A stretch of DNA of 64,000 nt from Isoetes taiwanensis (Eukaryota; Streptophyta; Lycopodiopsida; Isoetales; Isoetaceae). A program made the position numbers and the translations under genes. The notes under the pieces were generated by a model. The model made no database searches, was not told the origin of the DNA, and was given only the letters and a program-made list of their open reading frames with translations. Below are positions 1 through 10,728 of this stretch, in pieces (position 1 is the first letter of the stretch; the number at the start of each line of letters is the position of its first letter). Location: the NCBI GenBank assembly GCA_021234155.1, contig JAJEKV010000017.1, positions 4,620,792 through 4,684,791 on the forward strand, in the 5' to 3' direction.

Positions 1-50
<50 letters not shown>
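1..50. repeat. (TC)25 microsatellite
   Basis: Perfect TC dinucleotide run from the first base to position 50. It continues off the left edge, so its full length is unknown. Confidence 0.97.
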
Positions 51-53
<3 letters not shown>

Positions 54-248
54 TTCTTAGTAAACTAGCAAGTTTAACAACATGATCTCCTGAAATTACA
101 AAACATTTGGAGTCAATAAAATAAAGATGCTATTCTATAAATGAGAAAGTCTAGATGCTTAATATATCATTTACATCATTATATTATTAAAAGGACTACA
201 ACTACAATAGATATTATGCATGACGATTATTCTGACAAATATAGGAAT

Positions 249-560
249 AATAGTCAGCATAATAGTCACAAAGTTAGTCAGCTTAATAGTCAACTTGTAA
301 GTCAGCTAATTAGTCAGATATATAGTCAGACATATAGTCAGGTTATTAGTCAGACTCTTAGTCGGCAAAATCATGATTCGTCTGACTACTTGTCACCTCA
401 CTAGTTAGATTATTAGACAACTAATTAGTCAATTTGAATGTCAGGTAATTTGTCAGATGCTTATTCGTCAAGTTTATTAGTCAAATTTTTCGTCAGATCT
501 GTACGTCAATTCGTCAGTCAGGTCAAACATCACATTAATAGTCAAAGATACATTTGACAA
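249..560. repeat. Degenerate TAGTCAG short-interval repeats
   Basis: About two dozen copies of TAGTCAG or close variants (GTCAG, CGTCAG, AGTCAA) recur every 10 to 14 bases. The spacing is irregular, so it is not a simple tandem satellite. An open frame over part of it reads as Asn-Ser-Gln-type repeats, a by-product of the motif. Clusters of short repeats like this are typical of the subterminal regions of plant hAT and CACTA transposons, where transposase binds. A hAT relic lies about 600 bases to the right. That this is the subterminal region of that element is an inference. Confidence 0.7.
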
Positions 561-640
561 ACTGTTTTGGACTCTTTGATGACTTTTTGACGTTTAGTAA
601 TCATTCTCTTGTGGGTCTCTAGATTACGATGACAATCTCT

Positions 641-823
641 GGAGAAACTGCGTTTTTCGTCATTTGAAACCGCTGCAGACATTGAGGAAGATGACTTCGA
701 GGATAGTAAAGATGAGTGCCTATCAGTAACAGCAGGTGACGTCAGGCACTCATCCTCACTATCTTTGAATTCATCTTCCTCAATGTCAGTAGTGGTTTCA
801 AACGACGAAAAACTCAGTTTCTC
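641..823. repeat. Foldback with ~80-bp arms inside a 139-codon minus-strand ORF
   Basis: Left arm 641-721 and right arm 744-823 are imperfect reverse complements with a loop of about 22 bases. The arms pair over GAAACTG, TTTTTCGTC, TTTGAAACC, GACATTGAGGAAGATGA and GATGAGTGCCT, with scattered mismatches. A minus-strand open frame (542-961) runs through both arms. One arm encodes an acidic stretch (DIEEDEFKDSEDECL) and the other its antisense. A transcript would form a long imperfect hairpin. It could be a hairpin-siRNA or young miRNA-like locus, or just a local inverted duplication of transposon coding sequence. Confidence 0.8.
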
Positions 824-1149
824 TGGCCGCTTGTTGTTGTTGCGATCCAGGCGCCGCCATTTCGAGAAATTGAACACCAGCTTGTCGGCTTTCTTGTGAA
901 GCAGCCAATTACGTGACATTGAGTGTGTATTTATAAGTGCTCCAATTCCTCTCATTTGCATTGTTTGACAAAATCAACGACAAGATTGTCATTGCGAGTG
1001 CTTGTAGCATCACTTTGACTTGACCATGCACCTGCCACCATGTATATGCCTCCATGCTTGGCTTTTCCTTATAACTTTATATCACTTCACCCAACTTCTC
1101 ATCTGCCCACCGGCCCACGGGGATTGGTGTAATCGGATGGGTTGGGATA

Positions 1150-2190
1150 GTATCTTCTAGCAATCTTCTTCAATGATTCCATCACCTCTTGTCTGCATGT
1201 TGGTCCATGTCATGGTCAGCCGGGTCCAAGTCATGGCCGGCGCCGTGTATATGTGAGTAGGATATGACCCATTGGGTTATGACATCGGCCATTGTCAAAT
1301 GGTTGATCAAGACCAATGTGTTGTAATGAGGCTTGCATAGAATGCCAACATTGCACAAAATGCCCAACACCTCCAAACCTTGCCAGCGCTTGAAGTTGAA
1401 GAATCGAGTCTCCTCAGGGCATAATAAACAGGCCTCATACATTTCATAACATTTTTATCCAAAACGATTCACCTGCAACCAGGTCTCTGAGTTCGTGAGC
1501 TTCTTGGCGAGTCTTGGCCTCTTTACTTTGATTCTGCTTTCTTTTCTACTTGAAGAACTCTGTGTGGTTGAAGGTGTTAATGACCCAGTCGCGACAGCCC
1601 TTTGAGAATTGGGTCTTTAAACCATGTATGATACGATACGAGTCCTTAAAAACAATAAGTTCAAATAGTGGCATTGATACCCCACACTGTGGTAATCAAA
1701 GGAATCGTCATAGGAATTCTATCTGCAATATCTCTCATGCTAGCTTGTGGTTCAACCATTGTCCATCATGATTTGATACATTTTTTCGGCCCAAATCTTT
1801 CAATGACGGCCTTCATTTTCTCATAAATCCAAGTCGCTGACACAGACTCGTTCTTGGTCTCAACAGGCCTAAAAAATGCCTCATCTCCAAGATAGACAAT
1901 CATGTAATCAATAAAGTGGTCTTTATTTATATTGCTCCACCTGTCAATCACTAGCGTTGTTGATCGTGCTTCGATCACAAGTGCCAGCTTTATGTTCACC
2001 TTCTCAACCATCTTTTCGTGTATGTCATCGACCATTTTATTGCTTGCATGCTTGTGCGAAGGCAATCTGAATGAAGGTTATACCTTATCAACCTCTTGAG
2101 ATGCCTCCTTCATTGCTTTATGCTCAAGTAGACAGAAGGACAACCCAGCATACAAAAACTCTTCGACAAGTTTTTGTTAGGCCTGACGGA
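1150..2190 (-). pseudogene. hAT transposase relic (DUF659-type)
   Basis: The minus-strand frame at 1766-2065 reads like the DUF659 core of plant hAT transposases. It has LVIDRWSNINKDHFIDYM, then FFRPVETKNESVSATWIYEKM and VIERFGPKKC, matching the family pattern of D-x-W-T/S-N, a V-E-T block and a GP-K block. Just upstream on the minus strand (about 2066-2190) a different frame gives FLYAGLSFCLLEHKAMKEA, the usual lead-in to that domain. Downstream (1182-1442) are weak remnants of the later transposase region. Several stops and frame changes separate the pieces, so it is inactive. Transposases of this class bind element ends in the nucleus. Confidence 0.75.
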
Positions 2191-3015
2191 ACTGCTCCAT
2201 GGTGAGACATTGATCAACCCTCCCTTATTTGCTTCGACCGCAACCAACTGCACTGTTTCAGTCATTCATTGCTGCCATGTACTATACGTACCTAGTCCGA
2301 TTGCAACAAGCCCACCCTCAGATAGAAATACTGGAGGCGTCGTCATATTATCAACGCCTTCATCCTATTCTTCTTGCTAGTCCTCAACAGTGCCTCTTCT
2401 ATACCTAATTTGCACCCCTCTTGCACTTGTGTCCTTCTGTCATCGAAGGGCTTGAAGTCGTTCTAACATTTCAATGCATCCTTACAAAGTTCCTTTGGGG
2501 CAAAACATTGTGCTAGACCATCATTTTTGTCTCCTTTCTGAGATCCAAATCTGCTGCACTGGAGTTAAGACCGTCTCCTTTTTTGCAAGGGAAGCCTCGA
2601 CAGTTTCAGGACACTATACAGAGGCACAATTCCTATTTGTCAGTGACAGATGCAGACGAGTGAGAAGTTGCAGTGGCAGCATGGGAGTAGTGTGTATTGT
2701 AAGAGCAGGAGGGGTCGCAGGAGCTGACGAAGCGAAAGCACTAGCAAGAGTAGTGGAGGTGGTGATGGATGCAGTAGTTGCGGGAGCGGTAGCAGGAGTA
2801 GCCGCTCCTATAGTGACAGCAGAAGGACCTCTGGATGTGGCAATAGCATGATGTTGCACCTCCATGACCTCATGTAGATGACTGAAGAAGTCACAGGAGA
2901 TGTTTTTATAATAGATGACATTAAATCCGCCCTTAGACATATGGCAATGGGAAGGCTCGGAACTCACTGGATATGGTAACCGAGTTCCTGAAATGGGGTG
3001 GAGACGAGGTAGCAT
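2191..3015 (-). other. Weakly coding stretch, possibly 5' part of the hAT relic
   Basis: The minus strand holds an open frame (2614-3015) with an Ala/Thr/Pro-rich low-complexity half, and a short stretch near 2400-2470 (KPFDDRRTQVQEGCKLGIEE) that looks translated. Position and strand fit the N-terminal, BED-finger side of the hAT relic. I cannot see the Cys/His pattern of a BED finger clearly. The Ala-rich plus-strand frame here is its antisense. Confidence 0.3.
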
Positions 3016-3351
3016 CTAAAATCACTAAGCTCTTTAATCAAGATCTACGGTAATGGGATAAACATATTCAGAGCTTAAAAAGTTAAGTTAGCTCCAAAGT
3101 TATGGTATCAAAACTCAATAAAATTGTAGCTAGTGATGTTTCTTGATAGATTTGTGAAAAAACTGCGAAGTTTATTCATGCCAATCGATTATTCGACCAA
3201 AAAATGTTTCATGCCTGTTTTTAAAGCTTTGAAAAAATTTGATTTTTTTACATTATATTTCTCCAATAAGTCTTTTAAATGATCTAAAACATTATAAGAG
3301 ACGCATATAGAGGTTCCTAATGTAGTTTTATTGAAAAAATACAAACAATCG

Positions 3352-3425
3352 TACTTATATTTTACTACTATAAAACTAGTTTATATGAACATATAGACTA
3401 GTTTTATGGTAGTAAAATATAAGTA
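3352..3425. repeat. Near-perfect 29-bp inverted repeat
   Basis: Arms 3352-3380 and 3397-3425 are reverse complements with a single mismatch and a 16-base loop. The sequence is AT-rich, ending in ACTAGT at the loop side. It could be a tiny MITE or a hairpin terminator-like structure. No gene is adjacent. The rest of 3016-3600 is AT-rich with nothing recognisable. Confidence 0.85.
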
Positions 3426-3600
3426 GGAAGGTGTTGTAATTTAGGTATGAGAAGAGTACATATACTTCATCTTTCATAATCAATTATAGTTTTTATGTGT
3501 ACAAGCCTTCATTAACAACATATTCAACTACATGCTAAAATACATATTATATGCAAGATATGAATATAAAGAGGCATGAACCAGTTATGGTCCACAAACA

Positions 3601-6225
3601 ACACCAAAACACACTAAAACAAAAATGTTTCAAAAAAAAAATCTGATAGAATGCATGGTCACAATAACATCATCTCTTCAATATCTCCATAAAAGCTTAC
3701 TACACTGCAATGATACGGGACAAAATACATGACTAGAATAGTCCAAATCATGTTTTAATCAGATTTAAAGCCCTACGAAATCCGCCCTAAAATTTGTTGT
3801 TTTGATACAATTAACTAAATATGAGCATATTATATATCATCAGAAAATTCCAAGAGAGAGCTTTCCAACGCAATAAAAAACACACAAAACAGAGTCCGGA
3901 TTAAAAAGTTATGCATATTACCATCAAATCTGCACTTTGCAAAAAGGTATCCAGATTGAAAAGTACAAAAAGCATGTATCTTTCTTGATAGATATGGGTC
4001 AAATTTATGCCAATGGAAAGCTCTCTATATAAGCTTTCCAAAGAACTCAAGATCATCTGAATCTGACCTTTGTAGCTCAAGTTATGAGTGCGGAAACAAC
4101 TTTGAGATTTTCTCTTTAGCGCTTCTCTTCGTTATCTATTTTTAGCGACTATACAATGGTTTGGTAAAACGAACCTCTCACAAAAATCTAATTTTTTATT
4201 AACCGTTTTTTTTTCCCCAACAAAAAATTTGTAAAAAGCATTTGCAAACGTAATAAGACAAATTGTATATATGGTAAAACCTCTCTAATTATTATCGCCA
4301 ACCCTATCTATCATTGCTTGTCATTTATACAAAAGTACAATGACTTTTTACTTGAACATTTTTTCTTCAATAGAGATTAAATTAAAAGTCACTTGTATTA
4401 GAAATTATAAGAAAAATTTAAAACTTCCAAATGGAGGCCAACGAATATTTTTCTTGGATGAATTAGTTTATCTACTGCTTATATTCCAAATTTCAAGCTA
4501 AAATTCATTCTAGGTAAAAATTATTGATTTGATTTGGGAACAGCCTTCTGGAAACCAGTATTGATTTACAAAAGACAAAAGACATTTTTAACCCTTTTAT
4601 GTTCAAATGGTCCTATCTCCCTTAGAAGAGGTGCAGGTTTTTGTGTTTTACTCTCTATCTCGTCTAGAAAAATAGAAAAATAATGAAGAAAATCAAAAAA
4701 ATCATTTTGAAGAGATAGTTTTACCTTATGTGAACATGAGACAGTTTTGACTAGACCCCCTTGGATTCACCTAAGCATAACTTTTAAGTATATGAGCTGA
4801 TGGATTTTTAGGTATTTTTCTTGTATAACATGACTGGCATATATATATATTAACTTGTAGGAAGGGTTTGGTGGAAAATTGAGTTTCTGATTTTATATGA
4901 ATGTTAAAGTGAACAGTGCAAATGAACCATGTTAAGAACAACTCTAGTGTTAAACAAAAAAGCTTGGAATGGTAGCTTTATGTCTCCAAATATTGCCTTG
5001 CTTCTTCTTTTTTTTTTTTTTTTGTCTGTCTTGATTGTAACTTTAAATATAATGTCAGATCTAGATGAGCCTGACTTGTTTTATTCTACGCCATCTCAGT
5101 CATCTTTGTCATCACTTTTACTATTTCTTCTACCTCATATTTGCTTTGCGTGCATTTTTGGATTGCATTTGCATTTTGATCATCTATCAAATTCCTTTAG
5201 TAACCCCATAAACACTTCCGCCTCACAACCCCCTTTATATGTAGGCAATATGCCATTTCCTTCTAGAGTCATTCCACCCCACCCCTTCCACTCCACCCCA
5301 TATGTGTGGCTCTGTTGTGACTTTCTTAAAATTTGCACAGACTCTTATAGTGTTCTTTGTTGAAACTCTTCAACTTATGCATAAAAAACTAGTTTTCAAG
5401 TAAGGTATATAGCCAGATTTATTCAGCCCATCCACTCAAAGTTTTTTTAGGTCTTCATGGGGAATAATTTCTTGCTTTGATGAGATACTTTATCATGTGG
5501 CCGTGGCATTTAACTCCAACTCCATTATGTTTGCAAATGTTTTTTACAAACATAATGGAAAAAAAAGGGAGGGTTGGGGAAAAAAGGTTTTAATCTAAAA
5601 CAAAATTTTTATGAGAGGTTCTTTTTTACCAAACCAAATCATTGTACGTAATATTTAAGTCACTAAAAATAGATAAATAAAAGAAGCACTAGAGAGAGAA
5701 TGTCAATTATTTTTGCGCTCATAACTTGAGCGACGAATATCAGATTCAGATGATCTTGGGCTCTTTGAAAAGCTTATATAGACAACTTTTCATTGACATA
5801 TGGTTTGACCCAGATCTAGCAAGATAGATACCTGATTTTTGTACTTTTCAATCTGGATTCCTTTTTTCAAAGTACAGTTTTGATGATAATATGGTTTTTT
5901 TTATCATAACTTTTGAATCCGAACTCCATTTTGTGTGTTTTTTATTGCATTGGAAAGCTCTCCTGGGATCTTTCTGATGACGTATTATATGCTCATATTT
6001 GGTTAAGTTTTCAAAGCAGCAAATTTCCGGGCAGATTTGACAGGGTTTTACATTTAATTAAAACGTGATTTGCACAGCAGCAAATCATACTCTCTGCTCA
6101 GTTGATCATTCTGGTCATGTCTTTTGTCCTGTATCATTGTAATGCAATAAGCTTTTATGAAGATATTGAAGAGATGATGTTATTGTAACCACAAAAAAAA
6201 AATGAAACTATTTGTTTTGGTGTGT
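3601..6225. mobile_element. 2.6-kb element with ~650-700-bp terminal inverted repeats
   Basis: The stretch 3601-4255 reappears reverse-complemented at about 5523-6225. Matching blocks in the same order include CACCAAAACACAC, AACATCATCTCTTCAATAT, CATAAAAGCTTA, GGAAAGCTC, CAGATTCAGATGATCTTG, ATAACTTGAGC, GAGAGGTTC and TTTGCAAA. The arms have diverged by many substitutions and small gaps. The 1.27-kb centre holds one frame (4929-5363, +) with a run of Phe/Leu encoded by a poly-T tract. It resembles no known protein and I do not call it a gene. Long arms with a small non-coding centre fit a non-autonomous foldback or Mutator-type element. I could not define the exact ends or a target duplication. 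The right arm contains a small palindrome at 5522-5558. Confidence 0.8.
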
Positions 6226-6815
6226 TATGAAATTTATGCTATATCTAATAGTTTATATGTTATTCATGAACTTGCCAATGTTTGTTGAATTTTTATTTTT
6301 TTTCAAACAAAGAAAACATCTCCCATAATACACCAAAACTCCATTCGTGTTATAATTAAGAAGAACGCGTTAAAAACTCAAGAATTAAAACGTTCTTGTT
6401 TTTTTTATTTTATAGTACTTCCTAATTATTCATGACCAGGCATGAAATTTGAGTTAGTCAATCATTATTTGAATTAACTCTTGAAAAAATTGCCTCGCCC
6501 GCAGGCAACCCACTACAAAAAAGTGTAAAGCACATCATGACATGTAATTGAGAGCAAATGAATAAGTTGAAAATCATCTACTTGTGCTTTAATAAATTAT
6601 ATGCTATAAAAGGCGTATCCAAATATTGTCTACAACAGAGAGGTAGGCCATAGTGGCAAGGATGCAATAGAACAAGGTGCTCATTGAATCAAGCAGATTT
6701 GACATCTAGGAGTGACGTGGTCATTCACTAACATCTTGATATGCAAAATGACAAGCTATTAACAGGAAATGCAAGAAGCAAGAAATTTATGCATTAAAGA
6801 GTAAAAATAAACCAA
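6226..6815. other. Intergenic, AT-rich
   Basis: No gene or repeat recognised. The right part is probably the 3' untranslated region of the minus-strand gene that ends at 6816. Confidence 0.6.
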
Positions 6816-8105
6816 CTATGCAATTCCTAGACATCCTCTAATGCTTGCTTCAAATTTGTCAAGGGCACTTTGAGTATCACCAAATACGTTACTGACCATA
6901 TTGCTGTACCACAAAAATTAGAATGGGGTCAGGTAACAACTCGCAAAAATATTCATTATCTCAATATAGTACTTTACCTAGTATGAACCATGCCACCTGC
7001 ACCATCTAGAAGGAATTCATTTAAATCAGTGAAGGACCTGCATTTAAAACAGATTAAATAGCAGAAACATAATATGAATGCCTTCACACTTATATGTTTG
7101 TCATGATATACCTGATCAAGTCATTTAAAGATTCATCTGCTTTCAGCTTCATTGGATCTGTATCATCCAGCAATGATGCGGCATTTTTCAAAATAAGACG
7201 GAAGGTGCAGACCTATATTTCGACACTGGTCAGCTAAAACTCCCTACTTTCCAAATTGCTAGACTTTGAAATGATACCTCAACACCCGCTGCTGACTGCA
7301 TGGCAATAAATGATCTGGAATCAGCAACCATACAATCACGAGCTGCAACCTTGATCAAATTATCAGCTTCTTCATATCCATTGCTTGAATTTATCTTGGC
7401 TGCCAAAGAAGATGAAATATGAAAAATGCAGCTTAACAACATGATTGCATAAATTTTAGAATGTAGGTACATAAAATGGCAAATGCTTCTTTGAGACGAT
7501 CGCGTGATGCATTTATTGGAGCCAACAAAAACTCTGCAGTCTTCTTCTTTTGTCCCTTGAGCCATTCTTTAGGTCCTGCTGTTTGCAAGGATGTTCTCAG
7601 ATGGTGGTAAAGCATAAAAGAATCAATAATAAGCATCAACAACCATACACATTCATGCATGTAAAATATCACAATCTATCATGTTCCATGACATATGATA
7701 TAGCTAATTCAATCATCCTTTGAGCATGCAACATGTCAAAAGCTGATCTATTGCATCTTTGATCCAATTTATACCCTTCAATTGATGCTCCAGATTCTAG
7801 TAAAAATTACATAAATATCTAATTTCCAAACAAGTGAAGTCAGAGTAGAACTTTCAGAACGTAACAATTCGAGAAGGAATTATCAGGAAATTGGAGTAGC
7901 AGACAAGAAAAACTAGATTCTTACAGATGCTTAAGGAAAATGCGGAAGCTTGTTTGGTGCCGATTTGTTGTGCAACTGCTGCGGACAAAGTTGAAATGAG
8001 GACGGTTCTCCTGCTAAGTGCGGTGCAAGCAGGAGAGCAAGGTTGGGGAGAAGGTAGCAAGGGCAAAGGAGCAGAAGGCGAGCAGGACGACGGAGCAAGA
8101 GCCAT
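6816..8105 (-). CDS. MPH2: Thylakoid lumenal 16.5 kDa protein, MPH2-like
   Basis: Six exons on the minus strand join in one frame: 8105-7925, 7578-7471, 7399-7278, 7212-7112, 7037-6978 and 6903-6816. All boundaries are GT-AG and the product is 219 residues, close to the Arabidopsis protein (about 216). Exon 1 encodes a Ser/Pro-rich chloroplast transit peptide followed by a twin-arginine, hydrophobic lumen signal (RRTVLISTLSAAVAQ...ASA). The mature part carries GPKEWLKGQKKKTAEFLLAP, AARDC, the block SAAGVEVCTFRLILKNAASLL, then SLNDLIRSFTDLN and LDKFEASIRGCL. These are the conserved landmarks I recall for the MPH2/TLP16.5 family, which helps maintain photosystem II in strong or fluctuating light. 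No lesion is seen, so the gene looks functional. Confidence 0.92.
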
Positions 8106-8823
8106 GTTACGGATTTAGGATTCGGAATATGGTTAGCGTATCATCTTCTGCCACGTTTAATCTGACTATCTCAGTGTTGACATTTTCCAGCTACTTTTTG
8201 ATCCTTTTTTGAGATGGTGAAAATCCGGTTATTTATGAAAAAATAAGTGTGCAACATAGGATTTCCTTCTCGACATTCTTTCAGATTTAGGCTATACCAT
8301 TGAAAATATCCATCAAAGAAAAAATACAAAAACATGCCGAAAATAGTTTAAAAGACTATCAGATTTGGCCGGAGAACGCCAACAAATTTCCGCTGTCTCT
8401 ACACCAATATGCGTTACCCCTCTATTGTTGATACATTGCTGATACATGGAAGGGAGTACTTCTGTTCTGAAGGAAAGACTATGGAAGAAACTACATCCCT
8501 CCTTTCCTGCTAAACCAACAGTTTCGGTTATCCAAATGCCAAATAGTAGGAAAATAACATATAAAATAAGAAAAGATTGAAGTTAGTTAGTTTAGAGCAT
8601 CCAACTTTGTATCTTGAGAACTGAGTGGCATACCTGGATTTTTTCACTCGTAATTCCACTACCACCATATTATATCTTGCATGCTTTACAGAGGCAAGCT
8701 GTTTCATAACATCGTGGACTCTAGGCATTCTGCAATATTTTGCTGGAATTCTAGGCATACTTTAAGTTTCCATTTCTACAGTGCGTCTACAAAATCAGAC
8801 GATTATCCAGCCTTCAAGTGTCA
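8106..8823. other. Intergenic between the MPH2-like and PPR genes
   Basis: Both neighbours are on the minus strand. The part near 8106 should hold the MPH2-like promoter and 5' leader, and the part near 8800 the 3' end of the PPR transcript. No distinct motif stands out. Confidence 0.5.
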
Positions 8824-10728
8824 TCATGGATTGATTGTACACACAGAAAGAAAAGACACCCATGGCATCGCACCAAGTTCAACTAGCATATCCACAAAGT
8901 CCTCTGCCTCAGTTTGCCACCTTACACGCCCAAGCAATGTGATCATTCCTACATGATGCTCCACCCCAGGTGTGATCCCATGGTCGCTTGTCATGGACAC
9001 AAAGAAGTGGCAAACTTCGTCGACAAGGCCTGAGTTGCAAAATACAGAAATTATGTTCACTAGCGTGATACTATTAGGCTTTATACTTGACTTTAGCATA
9101 TGCTGAAGCAGACTAATTACATTGTTATGACATCCATACTGGACAAAAGCTGCAACCATTATGTTATAAGATACTATATTCCTTTCGACGATTCTGTCAA
9201 ATGCCATGCACGAATCCACCAGATTTCCACACTTTGCATACATGTCTATAAGAGCAGTTCCTGTAGAAATATCTGACTCAAACCTTGCAATGGCAATATA
9301 AGCATGGACAAAAATGGCTTCTGGTAGGGCTGCTAGAGCCGCACATGATTGAAGTACTATATTGAAGGTTATTTTATTTGGCTCCACGCCATTAAAGAGC
9401 ATTGATTTAAAAGCCTGGAGAGATTCTTTGTTATGTCCGTGTTGGCAATAAGCTGTGAGCATGGTATTCCAGGAAGCCACGTTCCACTTGGATACAGTGA
9501 TAAAAGCTGTGAAAGCTTCCTGTAGACTACAGCATGCTGCATACATGTTGATAAGGGCATTGCTTGTGACAATCTTCATCTCAAAATCAGTGACAAGCAT
9601 TTGTGCATGCATAAGCCTGCCTTCCACTAAACTGTCACATGCACTTAGGAGGCAGCTTAGAGTAACATTATCTGGTTTCATGTTCTCAGCCTCTATTTGC
9701 CTCCTCAGTTGGAGTGCCTTCTTCCACTGCCCATGTGTAGAATATGCTACCATCATACAGTTCCAAGACACTATGTTCCTGTCACATATTTCCTCAAATG
9801 CAATTTGCGCATTTAAAAGACACCCACACTTATTATACATATTGATAAGGGCAGTCCCAAGGACAATGTCACTCTCAAACCCGCTGTTCAGAGCACAAGC
9901 ATGTAACCGCTTGCCCTCGGTAAAGTATGAATCCTGGCCACAGGCATCAATGATGCTGGCAAAAGTAACTTCGTTCCCCCTTTCACCTTCTTTTGACATT
10001 TGTTGAAAGAGTTGAAGAGCTTTCCTCCCTTGTCCATGGTAGGCATAAATTGCAATAGCTGTATTCCATGATACTAGATCTCGCCTTGACATAGTAATGA
10101 ATACTAACAGTGCATCTTCCACACCTCCACATTTTCCATACACATTGACAAGGGCATTCCCCAGCACCACGTCCAACAAGACACCAGCATCTACAATACA
10201 TGTATGAATTCTCTTGACATCAATTAAGGATGAACATGCTTGTAGCACAGCGATAAATGCAACCTTATCCGGTAATGTAGTTCCTTCTGTTAGCATTACT
10301 CCAAAAAGACTTAAACTTTCTTTGCATTTCCCATTCTGGTTGGAGGCAACAATCATGCTAGTCCAGGAAAAGATGTTCCTAGAGAACATGCTATCAAAAA
10401 CTACCTGAGCATCGCATAAGCTCCCACATTTTCCATACATTTCAATCAGGTAATTTTGTATGCATATGGTTCCTTCAATCCCATTTGCAATAATAAAAGC
10501 ATGTAACCATTTTCCCTGCGGCAGAACTTTTTTGGCTCCATAAAATCTTAATGCAGAACTACATTTCTTAGTGAACAACCTAACATTTTCAGTGTCTTCC
10601 AAAAAATATGCAGCAGAATTGATTTTCAGAGTATCCAACACTGACTTCCTTTGCGTTTCCCTTTGGTTTTCGCTTGTTCGAACTAAATGGAAACCATGAA
10701 AAAGAGATGCTGCATGTGGATAAATCAT
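8824..10728 (-). CDS. Pentatricopeptide repeat protein, PLS class, no E/DYW domain
   Basis: Single-exon 634-codon gene. After a 90-residue leader the protein is a run of PPR motifs with the signature of PLS-class proteins: repeated blocks such as LIEMYGKCGSLCDA, LVNVYGKCGGVEDA, LINMYNKCGCLLNA and LIDMYAKCGNLVDS, each followed by a VVFD/AFD and R-N-x-x-S-W/Y-N/T segment. Such proteins bind organellar RNA one base per repeat. The reading frame stops at VSFLSVCTINP, just where PLS proteins normally enter the E motif, so the E, E+ and DYW domains are missing. It may act with a separate DYW partner, or it may be a truncated copy. The frame is otherwise intact over 1.9 kb, which argues for recent or continuing function. 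Plastid or mitochondrial targeting is expected but not evident. Confidence 0.9.
   Translation of the reverse strand: MIYPHAASLFHGFHLVRTSENQRETQRKSVLDTLKINSAAYFLEDTENVRLFTKKCSSALRFYGAKKVLPQGKWLHAFIIANGIEGTICIQNYLIEMYGKCGSLCDAQVVFDSMFSRNIFSWTSMIVASNQNGKCKESLSLFGVMLTEGTTLPDKVAFIAVLQACSSLIDVKRIHTCIVDAGVLLDVVLGNALVNVYGKCGGVEDALLVFITMSRRDLVSWNTAIAIYAYHGQGRKALQLFQQMSKEGERGNEVTFASIIDACGQDSYFTEGKRLHACALNSGFESDIVLGTALINMYNKCGCLLNAQIAFEEICDRNIVSWNCMMVAYSTHGQWKKALQLRRQIEAENMKPDNVTLSCLLSACDSLVEGRLMHAQMLVTDFEMKIVTSNALINMYAACCSLQEAFTAFITVSKWNVASWNTMLTAYCQHGHNKESLQAFKSMLFNGVEPNKITFNIVLQSCAALAALPEAIFVHAYIAIARFESDISTGTALIDMYAKCGNLVDSCMAFDRIVERNIVSYNIMVAAFVQYGCHNNVISLLQHMLKSSIKPNSITLVNIISVFCNSGLVDEVCHFFVSMTSDHGITPGVEHHVGMITLLGRVRWQTEAEDFVDMLVELGAMPWVSFLSVCTINP

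Noticed and set aside
4929-5363. 144-codon plus-strand frame
   Set aside because: Its hydrophobic start is a poly-T tract, it lies in the non-coding centre of an inverted-repeat element, and it has no recognisable domain.
9455-10006. 183-codon plus-strand frame
   Set aside because: Antisense to the clear PPR gene, with no independent similarity.
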